Position numbers and translations under genes: made by a program. Positions 18,599 to 26,566 of a stretch of DNA of 64,000 nucleotides are shown here, one piece after another (within the stretch, counting starts at the first letter, position 1; the number at the start of each line of letters is the position of its first letter). A model generated the notes under the pieces. That model was given only the letters and a program-made list of their open reading frames with translations, had not been told where the DNA came from and did no database searches. Origin of the DNA: Vibrio sp. VB16 (lineage in GTDB: Bacteria; Pseudomonadota; Gammaproteobacteria; Enterobacterales; Vibrionaceae); NCBI RefSeq assembly GCF_015594925.2, contig NZ_CP087590.1, positions 2,294,001-2,358,000 of the forward strand, written 5' to 3'.

Positions 18599-20154
18599 GC
18601 ACGTTCCCCACGCAGTTGTAAGTGAATTAGTCTTGGGTTTGCACTCTCTATGTAAAGATACAAGCCTTCATTTCCAATCTCGGGCGTGAACATTAAATCA
18701 CCGGCAAGTCTTCTAAACTCGCCCTCATTTTCAGAGCTAGTCGCCCAATGAACTGATAGTGACTCATCTAAACACTTTAAAACAAATTGTTGTTTGTGTT
18801 TTTGTATCTCTATGAAATTTTTGGCGTTATCTTTCAAAGAAAAAGGTAGACCTAGGCGCTGTGGTACCATTAATACTTTATCTTCACTAACCTCTTTAGC
18901 CCATTCCCAAACCACAGTTTGTTTTGATTGGTTTGAATATGCCGTCATTTTTACATAACTAGGCAATGTATCTTGACAATACGGGCACTCTGTTTCGTGA
19001 GCATAATAAGTCATACCACAGCTTTGGCAGGCGATTGTTACATCCTCAGCCTGTGCTAATGCAGTGCTCCATAGGTACATATGTGTTCTTTTTCTCGGTT
19101 CTGTTCTTCCCTCTCCTAACGTTTTCTGACAGCAAACTTTCAGTTGTTCAGTCAAAACTAACTGCCGAGGAAGCCCCCTATTTGGAGCCTCATTGCTGTT
19201 GTCATTTATATCGTCAACAAAAGGAAGCATACCCAACTCCTTTCTCTTATCCGCCGAGAGTTCCGAGTCACAACCACCCGAGTCACTGCCACATTCGTCT
19301 TCATCAGCCCAGTCGCCATCGTCATCATTTCTCTCCAAAGCAATGCCATCAAACGGATTGGTCATAGACAACAGAATAAATACCATGACTGCGAAGGCAT
19401 AGCTGTCAGATAACTGACTTGCATTACCTATCTCCTGAACTACTTCTGGCGCTCCATATCCAGGGGTAAAATAGTTGGTGCCTTTTGTTCCTTCATAACG
19501 AAGGTTATCAGCATCGATCATCCATACCTCTGAGCGCTCAACAGTATCTGAGATGAAGACGTTTCCCGGAGATAGATCCACATAGACAAAACCGTGTGCG
19601 TGCAACCTCGCAAGTATCGACGCGCATTTTGTTAAGGCCGTTAGTCTTCTCCGTAGGCCCCCACTCTTGAGGTAATAAATGATTTCTAAACTGAAGTAAT
19701 TTCCCTTTCCCTTGTTAATTTCATCTTCTTGCTCAAACAACTTAGATAACCAGTCAGGTATTTCCCGCTCTTTGTACATAGCCTTCGCTTGAGCTTTTTT
19801 TAGAAAGAACTGCTCCCCAAACTCAACCATCCCCCCGACAAGTGGCATTATGTAACCTGCAGTATCTGACAAGCTCGCTGCTGGTAACGCCAGTGGAATA
19901 TCTTCTGGGATAGGCAACAAGCTCAAACCTAGGTATTTTCTTTTGTGCCTTTCTATTTCATTAGGATCCGTCAGCATCTTCCTTGTCGCAGCATCAGCCA
20001 ACGGTAGCTTAACCAACAGCTCAGGGTCATTAGTTTTACACACTACACCCTGACCACCACTAGTTAATATTCCGGTAAGCTCATGACGATGGAAATGCTC
20101 ATCATCCACATCGAACGGAAAGTCAGATTCCAACAACGTATCTTTTATTTTCAT
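18595..20154 (-). CDS. Ser/Thr protein kinase with C-terminal zinc ribbon (TerY-P type)
   Basis: About 519 residues from the ATG at 20154, which sits 11 bases after the vWA stop; a TTG at 20175 is an alternative. The kinase fold shows a glycine loop (SGGQGVV, about 35), a catalytic loop YVDLSPGN (about 195) where HRD has become YVD but the Asp remains, IDADN (about 212) in place of DFG, and GYGAPEV as the APE motif. An acidic Asp/Ser-rich insert follows at about 275 to 300. A zinc ribbon (CQSC, about 376; CPYC, about 390) precedes a β-rich tail. Kinase plus zinc ribbon is the layout of the kinase in TerY-P triads. The altered motifs suggest a divergent but possibly active kinase. Confidence 0.85.
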   Translation of the reverse strand: MKIKDTLLESDFPFDVDDEHFHRHELTGILTSGGQGVVCKTNDPELLVKLPLADAATRKMLTDPNEIERHKRKYLGLSLLPIPEDIPLALPAASLSDTAGYIMPLVGGMVEFGEQFFLKKAQAKAMYKEREIPDWLSKLFEQEDEINKGKGNYFSLEIIYYLKSGGLRRRLTALTKCASILARLHAHGFVYVDLSPGNVFISDTVERSEVWMIDADNLRYEGTKGTNYFTPGYGAPEVVQEIGNASQLSDSYAFAVMVFILLSMTNPFDGIALERNDDDGDWADEDECGSDSGGCDSELSADKRKELGMLPFVDDINDNSNEAPNRGLPRQLVLTEQLKVCCQKTLGEGRTEPRKRTHMYLWSTALAQAEDVTIACQSCGMTYYAHETECPYCQDTLPSYVKMTAYSNQSKQTVVWEWAKEVSEDKVLMVPQRLGLPFSLKDNAKNFIEIQKHKQQFVLKCLDESLSVHWATSSENEGEFRRLAGDLMFTPEIGNEGLYLYIESANPRLIHLQLRGERA

Positions 20155-20165
20155 AGCGCTCCCAG

Positions 20166-20759
20166 CTACTCCCAATCATCATCGTCATTCTGCGTTTGAG
20201 GAGACAGATCTTTTTCCATCTCACAATTAGTACTAATCTTGCGCGGTAGAGAATTACCCTCTGACTTATAAAGTAAGATCTGTAAAAGGGCTGGTAGGTT
20301 TTCACTTTTCACCACATTAAAATATTCGCCTGTATACCTTTCAAGGGAAGGGCTATCCGGTCCAACAGCAACCAAATTGAAGTCAATAGCATTCTTATTT
20401 GCTGCTTCTGACACTTGATCATCCAAGCAGAAACCGTCACTAAAAAGCAGTACTTTGCTTTTACTTGGCAACACCTTCAAGAAATCAGATAGACTCTTAC
20501 TTTCTGCTCCACCTTCAAAAGAAATAGAACACTGCCTACTATCGATACCGTTTTCCAACGGCTTGACCTCATCTCTAAATAGGAAAAAGTTCACTTCAAT
20601 GCTCTCAGAAATTTGAGCGGCATTTTGTTCAATATACTGGAGCACAAAGCGCGCCAGATTGATCTGCAAAGGCCCCTTTCCAAACACCGACATACTTCCT
20701 GAACCATCAAGTACTACATTCAGAATCGAAACATGGTTATTGATTTGCTCTAATCTCAC
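20166..20759 (-). CDS. vWA-domain protein, second copy
   Basis: A 197-residue vWA domain with the MIDAS motif LDGSGSMS at about residues 17 to 24 (DxSxS as DGSGS, displaced by one relative to the usual spacing) and KVLLFSDG near residue 105. It ends with an acidic tail (NDDDDWE). vWA domains bind divalent metal and act as assembly platforms. The start is GTG with AGGGA upstream. It lies between the hydrophobic 223-residue protein (18 bases away) and the kinase (11 bases away). It differs clearly from the TerY-like protein at the operon's 5' end, so the system has two distinct vWA subunits. Confidence 0.82.
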   Translation of the reverse strand: MRLEQINNHVSILNVVLDGSGSMSVFGKGPLQINLARFVLQYIEQNAAQISESIEVNFFLFRDEVKPLENGIDSRQCSISFEGGAESKSLSDFLKVLPSKSKVLLFSDGFCLDDQVSEAANKNAIDFNLVAVGPDSPSLERYTGEYFNVVKSENLPALLQILLYKSEGNSLPRKISTNCEMEKDLSPQTQNDDDDWE

Positions 20760-20777
20760 TTAACTTATATCCCTTAG

Positions 20778-21449
20778 CTAGGCTGAGTTTTTCTTGGCAT
20801 CAACAAAAAACTGCTCAACTTCTTGAGCTGTCATAGATTCTCCAAGGTAGCTTTCAAGTACATCATAGATTTTTTCGTGTTCACTAAATGGAAGTTTTCC
20901 TTTATTGAAGTCTTCCAGCTTAGGAACTACTTTCTCGGACTCAAATGTGTCCAAGAGAGGCTTGAACTGTTCAGGTTGAAGATTCATATTTACACCTGAT
21001 AACCAGAACGAATCCGGGATTTCGACTTGATACTTGTCACTAATACCTTTCATTGCTACAGCAGTACCAAGAGCGCCGTACTTCAACTTATCTTCATCAC
21101 GAAGAGAAGGGTTTGGCTTAAGTTCGATATCATTCCGAAGATGATCAATATACTCCTTATATGAATCAAAGTTATCTGACTTAACTCCGTTCATTGAAGC
21201 TTGTTCAGCTCGCATACCCAGGTCGTACAAATCATCTTCTTTGTGATCCTCTGTAAAAATCCCCCAGGCTTTAGCCACAAGGTCTACAGCTGTAAACACT
21301 TTTTCTGCAATCGGCAAACCAACCTGAATTGCATTAATAATGACTTTTCCTGCACTCACTAAACCAGCACCTAAAGTCGAGCATACAGTGCTAACAGCAG
21401 CACAAGCTGAACCAATAAGGGATATACCCACAGACACAATTCCAAACAT
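20778..21449 (-). CDS. Small protein with glycine-rich hydrophobic N-terminus
   Basis: I do not recognise a family. Residues 1 to 65 are strongly hydrophobic and rich in G, A, S and V, with two or three potential membrane-inserting helices (MFGIVSVGISLIGSACAAV, then GLVSAGKVIINAIQVGLPIA). Residues 70 to 223 are soluble, charged and helical. No signal-peptidase site is obvious, so the hydrophobic part may be a membrane anchor or a pore-like hairpin. The start overlaps the HerA stop by one base (TAATG). As the only apparently membrane-active member of the operon, it is a candidate effector or anchor; this is inference. Confidence 0.6.
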   Translation of the reverse strand: MFGIVSVGISLIGSACAAVSTVCSTLGAGLVSAGKVIINAIQVGLPIAEKVFTAVDLVAKAWGIFTEDHKEDDLYDLGMRAEQASMNGVKSDNFDSYKEYIDHLRNDIELKPNPSLRDEDKLKYGALGTAVAMKGISDKYQVEIPDSFWLSGVNMNLQPEQFKPLLDTFESEKVVPKLEDFNKGKLPFSEHEKIYDVLESYLGESMTAQEVEQFFVDAKKNSA

Positions 21450-24448
21450 TACATTTTTCTCCTATCTGAACTATCTAGGCCCATACGCCCAACTTTTATA
21501 TCCTCTCCACTGATCAGGCAATTTATCGCCTTGTCTACTCTTAACCGCCAATCTTTTACTGACCTATAACCAACAGGTGGGTAAACATGATAGAGAAGGT
21601 GATCAATAACTATTTCCGTGTTTATCGTAGATTCAAAAGCCTTTTTTATAGACTGAACTACTTTTTCTTTACTTGTGTCACTTTGTTCAACCAAGAATTG
21701 TTCCCAGCAGAAAAACAGATCCGTCTCCTGAGAGAATTTAAGTAAATCGCTAACCTGTTGTTTTGTACTAATCGAACTTAGCCCAGAATGGCTTAACATT
21801 GGCAGTAGCCTTCGGCTGGTAGGCAATTGGCAGAACTCGATAAACCTTTCCCTAATCACTTTTTCAACTTCATTTAGTGGAAGGTCCGCTTGAGTTACCA
21901 ACGCCGGGTCTACCTTAACTTGAACCTGTACGGCCTTCTGCCACCCCTGGCTAAACACAACGCAATGCCCTACATCCAACCTTGAAAGATACGTCTTCTG
22001 ATCTTTTTCAAGAGCTATTGTGTTACCAATTGCATCCTTATCGTCTTGGGCAAACAACTTATGAACTATCTTTGTATTTGTGCTCTTCAACACTTCCGGC
22101 GTTAGCTTGCTCGGTATCTGATCAACAATTATCAATCCCTCTCCGTACTTTCTGATTTCAGCCAGCATGTCAGCAAACATTTCCACTGCCTGCTTTTTAT
22201 TATTGCTTTCTGAAGGATCTGGATGAGCAAGCAAGCGATGAGCTTCCTCAATAAGAGTCAAGTGCCTAAAGTCGGGGTTTACCCTATGCTCATTCTTCAA
22301 GGCTTGAACCATATTGGTCATGATAAAAGCCATAATCAGAGACTTCTCTGCTCCATTGCGGATCTCTTCAAGCTCAATAACCACTCTTCGTTTTAATAGT
22401 GCCGCAAAATCGATAGAACGCAGGGTATTGAATATTTGCTTCTTAGAGCCAACCAACAAACCCTGCAAGCGGGCTTTGATGGAGCCTATATAATCATCCC
22501 GCAATCTTGCATCAAAGCCTTGCTCTTCAACAACTTCCTTACTAGCTTCCAACAAGTCCTGCATGATTGGGAATGGATAGACATTTTCAGCAAAAGGGTC
22601 TGGGAACTCTGGATGCCGGGAAGTAGTCAAATTCCAACCCATTTTTTCGTAGCAGCGATAGATTGCAGCTTCTAGAACTTGTGGTATGGCCGCCTCCATA
22701 TCGAAAGAAGCAGCAAAACTGGCCTTCAGAATATCAACTCGAGCCGAAATTGATTCACCAGGCATTAATTCAAGTGGATTCAACCTGAATGCACCAAGCT
22801 CATCTCGTCCCGGTGTAAAAATCAGAAGATCATCAAACTCATCCATCAATGTTCGGTATTCAGTCTTCGCCGGCTCTATTACTAAAAAAGGAAGCTTGGC
22901 TTCTCTGAGTAGATGATGACAAGTTGTCGTTTTACCACTTCCCGTAACACCGGCAACAAACATATGCTTGTTGAGCTCTGAAATATTTAGACTTACATCA
23001 TTATTAGGAATACTTCTGCCGTCTTGAACAAGTTCCCCTAAAACTAGTTTGTTACCTTCATCAACTTGAGGTGGGTTCAAGCCGAAGTTCACTTCTTCAT
23101 TTAAAGCTATACCTGCCACTTCTTTCTGAGGCAATCCAGCGATAAGGGACAGTTCACGAGGAGAACAATACGTTCCCATGATAACTTTATCTCCTTCAAC
23201 CAGACGGGACTTTAGGTGATGAAAAAGATATCCATTTGGCTCCTTCTGCCGGTTATTCAGTTCAATTGTTGGTATTTGTAGGTTTCTTAGCTCATTAACA
23301 ATGGAAGGGTATTCACTAACCGACATAAAGTGTAAAGGGTAACAGTTCCCAGAGTTACCTGAAAAAACTGACATAGCCGTATTACTTAGGGTTAATAGCG
23401 AATGGTGGCTGGTGGCAAACAACGAGATCCCTGAGATAAATCCACCTCGACTGCGCCCGTAGTCAATTCTTGGTAATAAGACCTCATCAATATATGTCAG
23501 CCATTGCTGCGCTTTTCGGTTGTGTATCTCCGTTGAAACTGTCTGGCTCTCACCAGAGTTAACTGATACACCTTTATTTAATCCCTTACTTTCGGATGAA
23601 TTACTACCCCAGGATTCACCACTATTAGTCGACTTGGACTTACCTTCAGACCCTGTATCCGATACATCTCCAGAGCTTGTAGCCTTACTTGTACCTGACG
23701 TTTCTGAATCACTTTCACCGGTATTTTTTGAGTAGTTACGACCTTTAGACGCCGTAGTACTCTTACCAAGACTCCTACCTTCTCCACTATTTTTTCCTTG
23801 TTGATATGACATCTTAGAAAGAGGAGCAAATAGTGCATAACCTTGATGAACGATCTGTTCCAGCTCTAGCAGTTGCTCATGCGTCATCGCTGATGCAGTT
23901 ATAGCAAGGCAAAATTCTTGACCGAGCATCACATCAACGAGCCTGTCCATACCTTGGAAAAAATTGTTTTCGCCCTGCTCCTGGTTACCAACGGCCCCCT
24001 GCAAAACACCAACATGCTTAAATCTTTCAAGTTTACTCAGTAACTCATGCTTCTCTTCAACTTGATGAAGTTTGCTACCTCTAAAGTTTCCTTCAAAAAC
24101 CGGCTTAAGAATGGAGTCCGCTATATTTTTTACACTTAAAGCCGGAGCGTTGTGCTGGTGGCTCCGAGCGATACCAAGATAAAGATCAACGCCAGTAGAA
24201 CTACCATGTAAAAGGTATACAAGGCTGGCTCCAGAAAAACGAATACTACTGTAGACATTTTCGAGGGCTTCCCTCCGAGGCTCCTCAGAAAAGTGAGTAA
24301 GGCTATCTAACTTATAAAACTGATATTCATTCTCAGCCAAGTTGCTGGATACTACTAATTTCTTAGCCACTTTCACTGGAGTAGCAACATTATCCAATGC
24401 TTTCAGTAACTCTGCAGTTTGTACTGGTGTGATCAAATCTTGGTTCAT
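21449..24448 (-). CDS. HerA/FtsK-like DUF87 ATPase with Ser-rich linker
   Basis: A 999-residue protein. The C-terminal ATPase (about 480 to 870) has Walker A GVTGSGKT (about 500), then VIEPAKTEYR as in HerA/VirB4 proteins, Walker B LTLIEEAHRLL (about 736) and a later IIVDQIPSKL segment. HerA ATPases are hexameric pumps that move along double-stranded DNA or work with nucleases. Residues about 216 to 306 form a low-complexity Ser/Gly/Thr/Lys-rich linker, unlike the rest. The N-terminal 215 residues are unassigned. It is preceded by the TerY-like vWA gene (28-base gap) and followed by the hydrophobic protein gene. The linker offers many possible phosphorylation sites for the operon kinase, which is speculation from composition. 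Confidence 0.85.
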   Translation of the reverse strand: MNQDLITPVQTAELLKALDNVATPVKVAKKLVVSSNLAENEYQFYKLDSLTHFSEEPRREALENVYSSIRFSGASLVYLLHGSSTGVDLYLGIARSHQHNAPALSVKNIADSILKPVFEGNFRGSKLHQVEEKHELLSKLERFKHVGVLQGAVGNQEQGENNFFQGMDRLVDVMLGQEFCLAITASAMTHEQLLELEQIVHQGYALFAPLSKMSYQQGKNSGEGRSLGKSTTASKGRNYSKNTGESDSETSGTSKATSSGDVSDTGSEGKSKSTNSGESWGSNSSESKGLNKGVSVNSGESQTVSTEIHNRKAQQWLTYIDEVLLPRIDYGRSRGGFISGISLFATSHHSLLTLSNTAMSVFSGNSGNCYPLHFMSVSEYPSIVNELRNLQIPTIELNNRQKEPNGYLFHHLKSRLVEGDKVIMGTYCSPRELSLIAGLPQKEVAGIALNEEVNFGLNPPQVDEGNKLVLGELVQDGRSIPNNDVSLNISELNKHMFVAGVTGSGKTTTCHHLLREAKLPFLVIEPAKTEYRTLMDEFDDLLIFTPGRDELGAFRLNPLELMPGESISARVDILKASFAASFDMEAAIPQVLEAAIYRCYEKMGWNLTTSRHPEFPDPFAENVYPFPIMQDLLEASKEVVEEQGFDARLRDDYIGSIKARLQGLLVGSKKQIFNTLRSIDFAALLKRRVVIELEEIRNGAEKSLIMAFIMTNMVQALKNEHRVNPDFRHLTLIEEAHRLLAHPDPSESNNKKQAVEMFADMLAEIRKYGEGLIIVDQIPSKLTPEVLKSTNTKIVHKLFAQDDKDAIGNTIALEKDQKTYLSRLDVGHCVVFSQGWQKAVQVQVKVDPALVTQADLPLNEVEKVIRERFIEFCQLPTSRRLLPMLSHSGLSSISTKQQVSDLLKFSQETDLFFCWEQFLVEQSDTSKEKVVQSIKKAFESTINTEIVIDHLLYHVYPPVGYRSVKDWRLRVDKAINCLISGEDIKVGRMGLDSSDRRKM

Positions 24449-24476
24449 ATCATTTCCTGTTAATTGTCAACAGATT

Positions 24477-25157
24477 TTAGAACAGCTCATCATCTTCATA
24501 TTCAGGCGTCTTCTGCACAGCTTGAGCCGAAACGTTGGCGACTTTATTCGGGTTCTGTGACTTACTACGAGCTGTAACTGACATGGTGATATAGCGGAAG
24601 CTATTTCTAATATCTGAGGCATTATCCGGAGTAAATAGCGGATATTCACAACCCTCAATAAAGCGATTTAAAACAGAGCGGTCCGCCCCCTCTCCGATGG
24701 CAACCGCCATTCGATCACACTTTGACGAACGGCCATTATTGACAAATTCATTCAATGGACCCTCCCATTCATCATTTGGTCCTCCATCTGACACAAGGAC
24801 AATAGTCGGGCGATACGCACGAGAAGGAGTTACGTCTTTGTCCTCAATCATAGCTTTAGCCATCTTTAGTGCAGTCCCCATAGGAGTCATCCCACTTACC
24901 GATAGGTCCTGCCACTCAATATCAGTTGCTGATGTATATTGCGTATGCAGTTTTACATCTGCACCGAATGTAATCGCAGAAAGCTGGATTTCAATTTCTG
25001 ATGTTTCTGAAGAAGAAAAGCTAGAAATCATCTCTCGAACTGCCAAATTTAGTTGGTCAATGCGGTCGCCACTCATACTGCCGCTTACATCCAATAGCAA
25101 TACTACTGGAATTGGCTTCGCTGTTGGTGCAACAAACTTGCTCGGGTCAAAAACCAT
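24477..25157 (-). CDS. TerY-like vWA-domain protein
   Basis: A 226-residue vWA protein with a complete MIDAS: DVSGSMS (about 23 to 29), the TPMGT threonine loop (about 93) and VSDGGPND (about 125). Length and motifs match TerY proteins of the TerY-P triad. It is the first gene of the ten-gene operon and has an excellent ribosome site (AAAGGAGTTACAAC before ATG). The C-terminal 30 residues are polar and end in EYEDDELF. None of the other Ter genes (TerZ, TerD, TerB, TerC) is present in the window, so a tellurite-resistance label would be misleading. Confidence 0.88.
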   Translation of the reverse strand: MVFDPSKFVAPTAKPIPVVLLLDVSGSMSGDRIDQLNLAVREMISSFSSSETSEIEIQLSAITFGADVKLHTQYTSATDIEWQDLSVSGMTPMGTALKMAKAMIEDKDVTPSRAYRPTIVLVSDGGPNDEWEGPLNEFVNNGRSSKCDRMAVAIGEGADRSVLNRFIEGCEYPLFTPDNASDIRNSFRYITMSVTARSKSQNPNKVANVSAQAVQKTPEYEDDELF

Positions 25158-25241
25158 GTTGTAACTCCTTTCTTTAATTTGTGAATCAACTAACTAATTC
25201 TTGTATGTGTTAAGAATAGCGAAATGGCTGGTTTCAGGTTA

Positions 25242-25258
25242 ATCGTAAGCTTATGAAA
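25242..25258. repeat. Shared 17-bp near-palindrome, copy 2
   Basis: ATCGTAAGCTTATGAAA, differing from copy 1 by one base, 85 bases upstream of the TerY-like start codon. Its position fits an operator for the ten-gene operon or, with copy 1, the boundary of a transferable module. Confidence 0.6.
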
Positions 25259-25270
25259 AGAAACATAAAC

Positions 25271-25311
25271 ACCAATAGCGGCTGTGTATATTGTACACAG
25301 CCGCTATTGGT
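25271..25311 (-). terminator. Long perfect hairpin after the CARF gene
   Basis: An 18-bp perfect stem (25271-25288 with 25294-25311) closed by a 5-base loop, four bases beyond the CARF stop. On the minus strand it is followed by a T-rich stretch (GTTTATGTTTCTTTT). It would end transcription of the CARF gene and so separate it from the ten-gene operon. Confidence 0.75.
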
Positions 25312-25314
25312 AAA

Positions 25315-26430
25315 TTATTCGATAGAAAAGTCGATACTGGGATCAATAGAATAAGTACTACCACCCTTTACACCATCAGAATGTACCTTCAGCCTTTCAA
25401 CTACATCACTTGGCAATTGTTTTGCCAATTGCTTGTGTAGCTGGCTAAGAACAGGTTGAATAAACTGAGTGTTCATGGGCAACAAATGAACAAAGTGTTT
25501 CTGCTCCCAGTCCACATCATCCTCAAGACCAAATGTGCTATAGACTCTGACATCACCTTTCAGCTGATGAAAATGTGTTAGGTATTCTATTGAGTAATCA
25601 CTGTTTTTCAGAAATGCTGTACTTATTTTTACCTTTCTATCCGGCTGAGAAAGCATAAACAAGTACATCGCCAATAGTTTACCAGAGAGTTTAATATCAA
25701 CACCTAACGTACTTAGCGTCCTGGCTTTGTATGATATTTGGACCTTTAAAGGCTGATGAGCCGCATTCATTCTAGCTACAGTTTTAGAGAATGATGCTTC
25801 TTCAAATTGGGTAAGCAACTCGTTATTGAGCTGTTTGCGCATGCGAACGAACGGAATTTCAGCTAATGTTACGATCGCATCCTTTGTATTCAGATTAGAA
25901 TCAGGCTTTTTACCTTCAATCCAGTTGTCTCTTAGGGTTGGAAAATAAAAATCTTTAACGAACTCAAACTCATCATTTACAAATACATGACTAAGGGAGT
26001 CTTGCTCTCTACCGTAAAGGGACATTGCATACCCCATGTAGAAAGCCATTGTCTTACGCCCACCAGCAATAGATGCATGAATGGCGATTGCCGAGTCTGC
26101 TGTCAACTCTGCAATCTTTCGGGTTATAAAGTCAGCCATTACAGCCTGATCTTCTTCTCCTTTCGCATCATCTAACTGATTACCATTACTATCAGATATC
26201 AACCAAATGTGTTCTTCATCAAAAGTGATATCTGGTAACTGGTACTCCTCAATTAACCTTTGCCAGTGACCTTGATTAAATAGCCCATCTACTAGCGTTT
26301 GTTTGGAGTTAAGGGTAGTAATCACATACACTTTTTCGGGAAATGATTTCCCCTGGGAATGCAAAGCGTACAGTGTTTCTGTTAACACTTGCGGACTAGC
26401 CCCCGTGACTGCAACCAAGACGTTTTTCAT
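25315..26430 (-). CDS. Orphan CARF-domain protein, NE0113-like
   Basis: A 371-residue protein. The N-terminus has a Rossmann-type CARF pattern: VLVAVTGASPQVLTETLYAL (4-23), and HASIAGGRKTM near residue 120, which I recall as typical of the CRISPR-associated NE0113 family (PF09623/TIGR02584). A C-terminal part beginning near 225 (LSGKLLAMYLFML) resembles the winged helix found in such proteins. CARF domains bind cyclic oligoadenylates, and some cleave them. No Cas gene or CRISPR array is visible in the window. Together with the neighbouring defence-type operon, this suggests a nucleotide-sensing or ligand-degrading role outside CRISPR. It is separated from that operon by a strong hairpin. Confidence 0.8.
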   Translation of the reverse strand: MKNVLVAVTGASPQVLTETLYALHSQGKSFPEKVYVITTLNSKQTLVDGLFNQGHWQRLIEEYQLPDITFDEEHIWLISDSNGNQLDDAKGEEDQAVMADFITRKIAELTADSAIAIHASIAGGRKTMAFYMGYAMSLYGREQDSLSHVFVNDEFEFVKDFYFPTLRDNWIEGKKPDSNLNTKDAIVTLAEIPFVRMRKQLNNELLTQFEEASFSKTVARMNAAHQPLKVQISYKARTLSTLGVDIKLSGKLLAMYLFMLSQPDRKVKISTAFLKNSDYSIEYLTHFHQLKGDVRVYSTFGLEDDVDWEQKHFVHLLPMNTQFIQPVLSQLHKQLAKQLPSDVVERLKVHSDGVKGGSTYSIDPSIDFSIE

Positions 26431-26566
26431 TTTAATTAGACTTTTTATTCTATAGTTATCAGCTCAATATACGCCGATACCGATATAAAACTTGTCACTT
26501 AACGAAAAAACGTTAGCAAGCGCACTTTTTGCACGCTTCACTGACTAATACTTGAGCAACCTACAA

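Noticed and set aside
23520..23838. Open frames overlapping the Ser-rich HerA linker on both strands
   Set aside because: Low-complexity codons leave other frames open; no start signals or family resemblance.
24477..25157. Tellurite-resistance annotation for the TerY-like gene
   Set aside because: TerZ, TerA, TerB, TerC, TerD and TerE are absent; vWA with kinase and phosphatase points to a signalling set.
4372..25157. BREX system
   Set aside because: A BrxR-like regulator is present, but no PglX methyltransferase, PglZ phosphatase, BrxL protease or BrxC ATPase is seen.
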